Origin: an uncultured Nitrospiraceae bacterium
GTDB taxonomy: Bacteria; Nitrospirota; Thermodesulfovibrionia; Thermodesulfovibrionales; SM23-35
DNA: 64,000 bases
Reading direction: 5' to 3'
Assembly (NCBI GenBank): GCA_937138415.1
Contig: CAKZPA010000044.1
Span: 1-64,000, forward strand
The notes under the pieces are model-generated. The model searched no databases. It was not told the DNA's origin and saw only the letters and a program-made list of their open reading frames with translations. A program made the translations under genes and the position numbers. Below, piece by piece: positions 53,319-60,992 of this stretch; position 1 is the first letter of the stretch; every line of letters starts with the position of its first letter.

Positions 53319-54176
53319 TCACCTTCGGAAGGATGGGGAGGAGAGTCGCAGGAAACCCTTTTCTGTCGCGAGGATATCGAGGTGAATGGTCGTGACATCC
53401 TCGAGGATGGGGTCTGGCTCGTAGTCGAGCTTGCGGCAGTCCACCGTCTTTATGTACCGGTTACAGTTATCGCAGACGTCCACCCTGTGCCCCTCATCCT
53501 CTTCGGCACAGAAATAGTGGAGCTTCGTGTGGTCGGTGGTTTCACAATGGGGGCATTTAAGGCGCTCGCCGGGCCATTCCGTGCCGCAAAACGAACAGAT
53601 GAACGAGCGGCGGCCTTCTCCCGAGAGCAGCGCTATGAGCGGAGACGAGCCGCATATCGGGCAATATCCCCTAAGCCATTTCTCGAGGTCCAGATGTTTC
53701 TTAATCGCCTCGGCATGGGAGCGGAGAGACGGAAGAATGCTCGCATGGATGAGGAATCTCAGAACGCCGCTCTCGACATCAAAGTCCCGCGCGATACCGT
53801 CGAGGTATGCGTCATCGGCATGATGCCGGAGGAGCTCTTCTCTTCGGAGCGCGCTGATCGAGAACGCTCCTTCGAGGATCTCGATCGTCGTTTCGATCGT
53901 TTCATTTGCGTGTTTGATCGCTGTGCAGAGCGATTCGAACAGAGCAGACGCTTCGGAGACGTCTAGGGCGAACTCTCCTCTGCTCAGGAGCGGAAACCCT
54001 TCTCTCACGCCGATGTCCCTGAGTTCCTGTTTCGGCAGTTTAATGGAGAGGCGAGGTTCTGCGCGGGACTGGAGTTCGTAAATCTTCTCGTAGAAGGAAA
54101 GCAGTTCGCGATAGTGCGGCATCCTGCCGGCGAGAAGAGCGATCAGTTCCTTCCTGTTCCGGAAAGGGTCTCCCAT
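53319..54176 (-). CDS. fdhE: Formate dehydrogenase accessory protein FdhE
   Basis: Zinc/iron-binding factor needed for maturation of Tat-exported formate dehydrogenases. 285 residues; the four CxxC pairs are all present: CPICGS, CSFCGTEW, CPHCETTDH and CDNCNRY, between about residues 170 and 245. It precedes fdhA by 263 bp on the same strand; the gap holds the tandem repeat, so fdhAB probably has its own promoter. Confidence 0.92.
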   Translation of the reverse strand: MGDPFRNRKELIALLAGRMPHYRELLSFYEKIYELQSRAEPRLSIKLPKQELRDIGVREGFPLLSRGEFALDVSEASALFESLCTAIKHANETIETTIEILEGAFSISALRREELLRHHADDAYLDGIARDFDVESGVLRFLIHASILPSLRSHAEAIKKHLDLEKWLRGYCPICGSSPLIALLSGEGRRSFICSFCGTEWPGERLKCPHCETTDHTKLHYFCAEEDEGHRVDVCDNCNRYIKTVDCRKLDYEPDPILEDVTTIHLDILATEKGFLRLSSPSFRR

Positions 54177-54266
54177 GGCGATTCTCTATGATACCCAATA
54201 CACCGTCGGCGAGTCACCGCTGGCGGTTCGGCGAGGGGGGGGGCGATGCGTCAGAGAAGGGATTCA

Positions 54267-55157
54267 GTGCTATTATACATGTCGACTATGTGGGTCTTTC
54301 TCTCGCTCGTCTCCGCATTCGCCCTTGCGACAAGCGACGCGCTCACCAAGCGGACGCTCGGGAAGCAGAACGAGTATCTCGTCGCGTGGTGCCGGCTCCT
54401 CTTTGCGCTGCCGATCCTCGCACCCTTTGCGCTCTTCATGCCCATTCCTCCCCTCGACGTAGCATTTTACTCCGCCTTTGCGCTCGCCCTGCCGCTCGAG
54501 GTTCTGTCGGTCATTCTGTACGTCAAGGCGTTGAGGCTCTCGCCGCTCAGCCTGACGCTCCCTTTCCTCTCCCTCACCCCTCTTTTCGTCATCGGCGTCT
54601 CGTACGTCGTTTTAGGGGAAGAGGTCTCGTTTCGGGGATTGATCGGCATCCTCTTCCTCGCAGCCGGAAGCTATGTCCTCAACCTGCATGAACTCCGGGG
54701 AGGTCTGTTCGAACCCGTGAAGGCCATTGTCAGGGAGAAAGGGTCTCTCCTCATGATTCTCGTCGCCCTCATTTACAGCGTGACCTCGTCGCTCGGGAAG
54801 AAAGCCATCCTCCACTCGTCCCCTCTTTTTTTCGGCGCGACGTACGTCTTTTCTCTCGCGCTCTTCCTGACACCGATCGCGCTCTGGAACGCTCGGCACC
54901 ACGTGCGGCAGTTCGCGGAGCAGCGGTCTTACCGCGAGCTGATGGCGCCGGGTATTTTCTATGCGATCATGGTGGCTTCCCATATGATCGCGATCAGCGC
55001 CGCGAACGTCGCATATATGATCTCCCTCAAGAGGACGAGCGTCCTGATCGGGGTCGCTTACGGGCACCTCATCTTCAGGGAGAGGCATATCAGGGAACGC
55101 CTCGCAGGGGCTATAATAATGCTCGCGGGCTTTGCGCTCGTCGTGAGCGCACCGTGA
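54267..55157 (+). CDS. EamA-family transporter
   Basis: Drug/metabolite transporter superfamily protein, about 296 residues and ten hydrophobic segments as two five-helix EamA repeats (repeat 1 ends SYVLNLHELRGG; repeat 2 ends IIMLAGFALVVSAP). I took GTG 54267 because GAGAAGGG lies 5 bases upstream; ATG 54279 or 54288 is possible. The substrate is unknown. Starts a plus-strand run with kup. Confidence 0.85.
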   Translation: MLLYMSTMWVFLSLVSAFALATSDALTKRTLGKQNEYLVAWCRLLFALPILAPFALFMPIPPLDVAFYSAFALALPLEVLSVILYVKALRLSPLSLTLPFLSLTPLFVIGVSYVVLGEEVSFRGLIGILFLAAGSYVLNLHELRGGLFEPVKAIVREKGSLLMILVALIYSVTSSLGKKAILHSSPLFFGATYVFSLALFLTPIALWNARHHVRQFAEQRSYRELMAPGIFYAIMVASHMIAISAANVAYMISLKRTSVLIGVAYGHLIFRERHIRERLAGAIIMLAGFALVVSAP

Positions 55158-55173
55158 GGCGCATTCCCATTCT

Positions 55174-56997
55174 ATGCATATAGCGCGCGACAAATCTTCC
55201 TCGGCTCGAGGTATCGTGAAGGCCCTCGGGCTCGTGTTCGGAGACATCGGAACCAGCCCGATTTACACCGTCACCGTCGTCTTCATCCTCCTTCCCTCCA
55301 CGCCCGAGAATGTCATGGGTGTCATTTCCCTTATTGTGTGGACCATGACCGTCCTCGTGACGGTGCAGTTCGGATGGCTCGCGATGAGTCTCAGCATACG
55401 GGGCGAGGGAGGGAAAATCGTCCTCAAGGAGATTCTGCTCCCTCTCCTGACGTCGAAGAGGAGCGCCGCGATCGTCTCGTTCATCGCGATCGTCGGTGTC
55501 TCTCTCTTCATCGGTGACGGGATCATCACCCCGGCGATCAGTATCATGAGCGCCGTCGAGGGTTCGCTCCTGATCCCGGGACTCGAAAACATGTCGGGGA
55601 CGATGATCGTCGTCATATCGATGGTCATTGCGACGCTTCTCTTTCTCGTGCAGAAGCGGGGGACCGAGAAAGTGGCGGGCGCGTTCGGACCGGTGACCGC
55701 GGCGTGGTTCATCTCGCTCGCCGTCTTCGGGATCGTCTCTCTCGCCGATGCACCGGTCATCCTCGGTGCGATCAACCCCTCCTGGGGCATTCGATTCCTC
55801 GTGGAAAACGGGTTTGTCGGGGTGATCGTTCTCGGCGAGGTAATCCTCTGCGCGACCGGCGGTGAAGCACTCTACGCTGATATGGGGCATCTCGGTGCGC
55901 GCCCCATCCGGCAGGCGTGGGGCGGCGTGTTCGTCGCGCTCGCCTTGAACTATTGCGGACAGGGGGCTTTTCTCCTCACGCATCCCGACGCGAAGAATAT
56001 CCTGTTCGAGATGGTTTTCAACTACGGAAGAAGTCTCTACGTCCCCTTCCTCGTCCTCAGCATTGCGGCGACGATCATTGCATCGCAGGCGATGATCAGC
56101 GGGACGTTCTCGATGGTCTACCAGGCGATTACCACGCGAATGATGCCCATGTTCAAGGTTGATTATACATCGGAGGAGCGGAAGTCACAGATCTACATCG
56201 CGTCCGTGAACTGGTTTCTGCTCTTCGCCGTGCTCTTCATCATGATGGAATTCGGGGAGTCGAGCCGTCTCGCCGCTGCCTACGGCCTCGCGGTCACGGG
56301 CACGATGACGCTCACCGGCGTCCTCATGACCTGGATTTTCGCTCTCAGGAAAAAGAGATGCCTTGCGGTGATCGCCTTTTTGGTTACGGTAGCGGATGCG
56401 GTGTACCTTTTTTCCACCCTCCACAAGATTCCCCACGGAGGGTACTGGTCGCTCGTGCTCGCGACGGTACCGTTCTGTCTCATCGTCCTCTACGTGCAGG
56501 GGCAGAAGAGGCTTTACCGAACGATGGATTTTATGTCCCTCGAAGAGTTTCTCCATAAATTCACGAGGGTGTACGAAACCGCCCCGCGCATCAAGGGGAC
56601 AGCGCTCTTTCTCGTGAAAGACGTCAAGGAGATGCCGTTTTACGTGACGCAGACGATGTTTTTCCACGGCGTCATATACGAGACGAACGTGTTCGTATCG
56701 ATCATCAAGAGGGACGATCCGTTCGGCGTGATCGGATTTTTCAGGGAGGATCTCGCCGCGGGCCTCAAGGTATTCGAAATTCAAGCCGGGTACATGGAAG
56801 TGATCGACGTGGAGGACTTGCTGCGCGAAGCGGGAATCGAGGAACGCGCGGTGTTCTACGGCCTCGAGGATATTTCGACACGGAATCTCATCTGGAAGGT
56901 ATTCGCGTTGATCAAGAAGGTAACGCCGACGTTCATACAGTTCTATAAGATTCCGCCGAAGAAACTCCACGGGGTGATGACTAAAGTGCACATGTGA
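55174..56997 (+). CDS. kup: KUP-family potassium uptake protein
   Basis: H+/K+ symporter, 607 residues. GLVFGDIGTSPIYTVTVVF is the hallmark of the first helix; GDGIITPAISIMSAVEG and ILCATGGEALYADMGHLG are conserved core motifs; about 12 TM helices up to residue 440 or so. A cytoplasmic C-terminal domain follows. 16 bp after the EamA gene and overlapped by prmC (GTGA). Confidence 0.95.
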   Translation: MHIARDKSSSARGIVKALGLVFGDIGTSPIYTVTVVFILLPSTPENVMGVISLIVWTMTVLVTVQFGWLAMSLSIRGEGGKIVLKEILLPLLTSKRSAAIVSFIAIVGVSLFIGDGIITPAISIMSAVEGSLLIPGLENMSGTMIVVISMVIATLLFLVQKRGTEKVAGAFGPVTAAWFISLAVFGIVSLADAPVILGAINPSWGIRFLVENGFVGVIVLGEVILCATGGEALYADMGHLGARPIRQAWGGVFVALALNYCGQGAFLLTHPDAKNILFEMVFNYGRSLYVPFLVLSIAATIIASQAMISGTFSMVYQAITTRMMPMFKVDYTSEERKSQIYIASVNWFLLFAVLFIMMEFGESSRLAAAYGLAVTGTMTLTGVLMTWIFALRKKRCLAVIAFLVTVADAVYLFSTLHKIPHGGYWSLVLATVPFCLIVLYVQGQKRLYRTMDFMSLEEFLHKFTRVYETAPRIKGTALFLVKDVKEMPFYVTQTMFFHGVIYETNVFVSIIKRDDPFGVIGFFREDLAAGLKVFEIQAGYMEVIDVEDLLREAGIEERAVFYGLEDISTRNLIWKVFALIKKVTPTFIQFYKIPPKKLHGVMTKVHM

Positions 56998-57875
56998 CCG
57001 GCATGAGGGCGCTCGAAAAAGTACGTCTCGCAGGCGGCGAACTTGGCCGCGCGGGAATTGACAATCCTTTCAAGGAGGCGGAGCATATCGTTGCGGCGTG
57101 CCTCGGCGTGGAGCGCGTCACGATGTACCGTGACGATCCGGAGATCGACGATGCCATCCTGTCCCGGATCGATGGGTTCGTGCGGAGGAGAGCGGCAAGG
57201 GAGCCGATCCAGTACATTCTCGGGTACGCGGAGTTCTGCGGGCTCCGCATAAAGGTTGGGCCGGGGGTCCTCATACCGAGGCCGGAGACGGAGATGCTCG
57301 TCGAGGTGGCACTGTCCGTGCTGGACGAGCGTGGCATGCGGAAGGCCCCGCTCGACATTCTCGACCTCTGCACAGGGAGCGGTTGCATCGCTCTCGCTCT
57401 CGCCCGTGCGTGCCCCGGATCCCGCGTTTACGGTACGGACGTATCGGACGCGGCTCTCCGCTACGCGGAGCACAATGCGCGCGTGAACGGGATTCAGAAC
57501 GTCACATTTCTCGCGGGCTCGCTCTTCGAGCCGTTCGAGCACCGGAGCGCCGAACCGTCGGTGCCGGGCTTTTTTGATATAATTGTCTCGAATCCGCCGT
57601 ACCTCCGAACGAGCGACCTAGAGAAGGCGCAGCCGGAGGTGCGGGCGTGGGAACCTCGCGACGCGCTGGACGGCGGCGCGGACGGACTTGATTGCTTCAG
57701 AACGATCATTCCGGGGGCGAGGAACTACCTCTCGCGAGGAGGGTTCCTCATTCTCGAGGTCGGCGTAAACCAGGCGGAAGCGGTAACTGCGCTCGCGAGA
57801 GGAGCAGGTTTCGGGACGTGCGAAATCCGAAGGGATTACGCGGGCGTCGAGAGGATCGTGACCGTATCTTGGTGA
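56994..57875 (+). CDS. prmC: Peptide chain release factor N5-glutamine methyltransferase
   Basis: Methylates the Gln of the GGQ motif of release factors. 293 residues. REPIQYILGYAEFCGLRIKVGPGVLIPRPETEMLVE, LDLCTGSGCIALALA (SAM site) and the catalytic SNPPY are present. The GTG start overlaps the kup stop. The usual neighbour prfA is absent. Confidence 0.95.
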   Translation: MTGMRALEKVRLAGGELGRAGIDNPFKEAEHIVAACLGVERVTMYRDDPEIDDAILSRIDGFVRRRAAREPIQYILGYAEFCGLRIKVGPGVLIPRPETEMLVEVALSVLDERGMRKAPLDILDLCTGSGCIALALARACPGSRVYGTDVSDAALRYAEHNARVNGIQNVTFLAGSLFEPFEHRSAEPSVPGFFDIIVSNPPYLRTSDLEKAQPEVRAWEPRDALDGGADGLDCFRTIIPGARNYLSRGGFLILEVGVNQAEAVTALARGAGFGTCEIRRDYAGVERIVTVSW

Positions 57876-57893
57876 TGCATTTGGGAAACTGAC

Positions 57894-59312
57894 ATGAGGA
57901 AAGCGGAAGAGAACCGGAGGCTCGAAGAACTCGACAAGCAGTGCATCTGGCATCCCTTCACCCAGATGAAGGAGTGGCAGGAAGAGACGCCGATCGTGAT
58001 CGCCGAGGGACGGGACTGCTTTCTCAAGGATATCTACGGCCGGTGGTACCTCGACGGCGTCTCGTCGCTGTGGGTGAACGTTTTCGGGCATGGGAAGAAG
58101 GAGATCGACGACGCGATCAAATCGCAGATCGATCGGATCTCGCACAGCACGCTCCTCGGCTTGAGTAACGTGCCGGCCATCGAACTCGCGGCACAATTGG
58201 TCCGGTTGGTTCAGCGACACCTTTCCCCGTCTTCTGACGGCGCCGAGGGGGCGACCGAGAAACGTGCGATGCCACTGCTGAGCAAGGTCTTCTACTCCGA
58301 CAACGGATCGACGTCCGTCGAAGTCGCCCTGAAGATGGCCTTTCAGTACTGGAAGCATAAGGGGGCAGCCGGCAGGAATGCGTTCGTCTCCTTCCGGCAC
58401 GGGTACCACGGCGATACGATCGGTGCGGTCAGTGTCGGCGGCATCGACATCTTCCACAAAACATTCGAGCCCCTGCTCTTCAAAACGTACAAGGCTCCTT
58501 CCCCGTATTGCTACCGGTGCGAGCTCGGGGGCACGCATCCCGACTGCATGTTGGGGTGCCTCGGGGAGTTAGAAAATATTCTCCGAGCGCACGGAGGAGA
58601 GATTGCGGCGCTGATCATCGAGCCCCTAATTCAGGCCGCCGGGGGCATGATTACCTCGCCGCGGGGGTTCCTCGCGGGGGTTCGAAAACTGTGCACCGAG
58701 TACGGCATTCTCATGATCGCCGACGAAGTGGCGACGGGCTTCGGCAGAACGGGGACCATGTTCGCGTGCGAGCGCGAAGGGGTCGTACCCGACATCATGT
58801 GCCTGTCGAAGGGGATCACAGGAGGGTATATGCCGCTCGCGGCGACGGTGGCTTCAGAAGAAATCTACCGGGCTTTCCTCGGCGACTTCAGCGAGCTGAA
58901 GACGTTCTTTCACGGCCATTCCTATACCGGCAATCCGCTCGCGTGCGCGGCGGCGCTGGCCTGCCTCGATCTTTTCGAGAAGGAGCGCATCCTCGAGCGG
59001 CTTCAGGGCAAGATACGACTCCTTGAGGAGAATCTCCGCCGGATGGCGGAACTGGAGCACGTTGGCGACGTGCGCAACGCGGGATTCATGGCTGGCGTCG
59101 AACTCGTCCGGGAGAAGGAGACGAAAGAACCCTACGAATGGGCGGAGAAGATGGGGTGGCGCGTGGCGTACCGTGCGCGCGAGCGCGGCGTCTTCATGCG
59201 GCCGCTCGGCAACGTCGTCGTCATCATGCCCCCGCTCGCCATCGGCGAGGAAAATCTCGCCCGCCTGCTGGACATCATTCGGGAAAGCATCCAGGCGGCG
59301 ACAACGTCGTGA
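57894..59312 (+). CDS. bioA: Adenosylmethionine-8-amino-7-oxononanoate aminotransferase
   Basis: PLP enzyme of biotin synthesis, 472 residues. CIWHPFTQMKEW, the substrate motif, distinguishes it from other class III aminotransferases. YSDNGSTSVEVALKMAFQYW, SFRHGYHGDTIGAVS, IADEVATGFGRTG and the PLP lysine in CLSKGITGGYMPLAAT are seen. A 20-residue insert (SPSSDGAEGATEKRAM) occurs near residue 120. No other bio genes are adjacent. Confidence 0.95.
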   Translation: MRKAEENRRLEELDKQCIWHPFTQMKEWQEETPIVIAEGRDCFLKDIYGRWYLDGVSSLWVNVFGHGKKEIDDAIKSQIDRISHSTLLGLSNVPAIELAAQLVRLVQRHLSPSSDGAEGATEKRAMPLLSKVFYSDNGSTSVEVALKMAFQYWKHKGAAGRNAFVSFRHGYHGDTIGAVSVGGIDIFHKTFEPLLFKTYKAPSPYCYRCELGGTHPDCMLGCLGELENILRAHGGEIAALIIEPLIQAAGGMITSPRGFLAGVRKLCTEYGILMIADEVATGFGRTGTMFACEREGVVPDIMCLSKGITGGYMPLAATVASEEIYRAFLGDFSELKTFFHGHSYTGNPLACAAALACLDLFEKERILERLQGKIRLLEENLRRMAELEHVGDVRNAGFMAGVELVREKETKEPYEWAEKMGWRVAYRARERGVFMRPLGNVVVIMPPLAIGEENLARLLDIIRESIQAATTS

Positions 59313-59331
59313 GGCGGAACGGTTTCCGCCG

Positions 59332-59514
59332 TTATTTGAGGCAGTCTTCCCTCCAGAGGCAGTTGAGCTGATCGCAGACTCCCGCGGTCGCGGTCCCGAA
59401 ACAATCAAAGTTTCCCTCTGCGCGCTGTATCGCCCTGATGATCGTCTCTTTCTTCATGTTGCCGACTTTGATGTTCTTCTGCTTCGCGATCTCCTTCACC
59501 TGTTTCAATGTCAT
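59332..59514 (-). CDS. Small SAP/Rho N-terminal-like protein with four Cys
   Basis: 60 residues. MTLKQVKEIAKQKNIKVGNMKKETIIRAIQRAEG is a SAP/Rho-N helix-extended-loop-helix fold that binds nucleic acid. The tail DCFGTATAGVCDQLNCLWREDC has four cysteines that could bind metal. Similar single-domain proteins occur in anaerobes without known function. GGCAAAGGAGTAGCG precedes the start. Confidence 0.75.
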   Translation of the reverse strand: MTLKQVKEIAKQKNIKVGNMKKETIIRAIQRAEGNFDCFGTATAGVCDQLNCLWREDCLK

Positions 59515-59665
59515 ACGCTACTCCTTTGCCGGAACCGTGCAGCTAGTGGTCGCGTCTCGGCGGATCCGCCGAGCGGGCGAGACATCTGCGCGGTTCGAAA
59601 CGCGTTCGAGAGTTCCAAGGTTTCTTCCGCCTACCGGCAGGCGATCCTGTCAGAAATCTATCAGA

Positions 59666-60508
59666 TTACCGGAAGAATTGCAAGCTGATGTCGGCGGCGG
59701 TGGCGGAGTGCGTGAGCGCACCGACCGAGACGATGTGGACGCCGGTCGAGGCGATCTCTCTCACGTTCTCGAGCGTCACACCGCCCGAGGCTTCGAGCAG
59801 CACGTGCTCTCCCGCCATCTCGACGGCCTTTTTCAAGTCGCTCACGGACATATTGTCGAGCATCACGACGTCCGCCCCGGCACGCACGGCCGTCATGAGG
59901 TCATCGAGGGTCCCCACTTCCACTTCGATTTTCATGAGATGGTGAGCTTTCCTGGCCCGGCGGATCGCTTCAGCGAGATCGCCGACCGCCGTCACGTGAT
60001 TCGTCTTGATGAGGATTCCGTCCGACAGGCCGAAGCGGTGGTTATACCCCCCGCCGATCCGCACCGCGTACTTTTCCAGGTAGCGCATGCACGGGACGGT
60101 TTTTCGGGTGTCCGCGATGCGCACCTTCAGCCCCCGCGTTTGTTCGACGAATCTTCGGGTGAACGTGGCGATACCGGACAGTCGTTGGAGGATATTGAGG
60201 CTGACCCTCTCGCCGACGAGGAGGGTTCTCGTGCTGCCATGAATCTCCGCGATTGTCTGACCGCGTTCGATGCGGTCACCGTCGTCGAAAAAGGTCTTCC
60301 AGCCGACGAGGGGATCGAGGATGCGAAAGACCTCTTCGGCAAACGGGAGACCGGCGAGGATAAAGGTGTCCTTCGCGATGAAGCGGGCGTGCGAGATGTC
60401 GTTCTCGGGAATGAGGAGAGAGGTGGTGACGTCGCCGGAGCCGATATCTTCGTCGAGTGCCCTGCGGAGATAGTCGGTCACCGCCGGCGGGATGTCCGAA
60501 CGTCTCAT
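59666..60508 (-). CDS. nadC: Nicotinate-nucleotide pyrophosphorylase (carboxylating)
   Basis: Quinolinate phosphoribosyltransferase of NAD synthesis, 280 residues. EDIGSGDVTTSLLIP, GERVSLNILQRLSGIAT, DTRKTVPCMRYLEKYAVRIGGGYNHRFGLSDGILIK and EASGGVTLENVREIASTGV are diagnostic. Overlaps the upstream unknown gene by 4 bp. nadA and nadB are not in the window. Confidence 0.95.
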   Translation of the reverse strand: MRRSDIPPAVTDYLRRALDEDIGSGDVTTSLLIPENDISHARFIAKDTFILAGLPFAEEVFRILDPLVGWKTFFDDGDRIERGQTIAEIHGSTRTLLVGERVSLNILQRLSGIATFTRRFVEQTRGLKVRIADTRKTVPCMRYLEKYAVRIGGGYNHRFGLSDGILIKTNHVTAVGDLAEAIRRARKAHHLMKIEVEVGTLDDLMTAVRAGADVVMLDNMSVSDLKKAVEMAGEHVLLEASGGVTLENVREIASTGVHIVSVGALTHSATAADISLQFFR

Positions 60509-60990
60509 TTTCGCCGAAAGAGGACGGTGAAGAGACCCCAGAGACCCCCGAAAATTGCACCGAGCGCGAGCGATGAGCGCCAGTCCAGCAGTGTCGTCAC
60601 ATTTCCTTCCACTCTATTCGCAACGACGAGGATTGCCGAGGTATTGTCCGCCCGCACCTTCCGCGCCGCTAAGACGCCGACGGCGGATCTCTCCACAGTC
60701 GCCTCTTCCCGGGAGAGCGTGACGGGGGAGAAAGAGAAGTTGACGGCGGCCGCGTTCGCGGAGGTGATCGCGCTTATGCTCTGGTTCAACCTCACATCAG
60801 TTCCCTTGATAATTCCGGCCGCGCCCTGCGTCACCTCGATTTTCTCTCCGTCGATGCTGAATGCCCCGACCTGCTGGAGTTCGACGTGTCCCCCCTCGGC
60901 AGATCGCACCGTGCTCTGTTTTATCGTGACAAATTCCCCTTCGACAAATTCCACAGCGCCGCTCTCGATGTCCGTTCCCTCCCTGCGCAT
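60505..60990 (-). CDS. Beta-repeat protein with C-terminal membrane anchor, unknown function
   Basis: 161 residues. Residues 10-130 consist of short strand-turn-strand units of about 14-18 residues (FVTIKQSTVRSAEGG / VELQQVGAFSIDGE / IEVTQGAAGIIKGT / VRLNQSISAITSAN / ATVERSAVGVLAAR / VRADNTSAILVVAN), the look of a small beta-solenoid. One helix at about 137-157 (SLALGAIFGGLWGLFTVLF) ends in RRK, a tail anchor. I do not recognise a named family. It is tightly packed between valS (2 bp) and nadC (4-bp overlap). Confidence 0.7.
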   Translation of the reverse strand: MRREGTDIESGAVEFVEGEFVTIKQSTVRSAEGGHVELQQVGAFSIDGEKIEVTQGAAGIIKGTDVRLNQSISAITSANAAAVNFSFSPVTLSREEATVERSAVGVLAARKVRADNTSAILVVANRVEGNVTTLLDWRSSLALGAIFGGLWGLFTVLFRRK

Positions 60991-60992
60991 TC

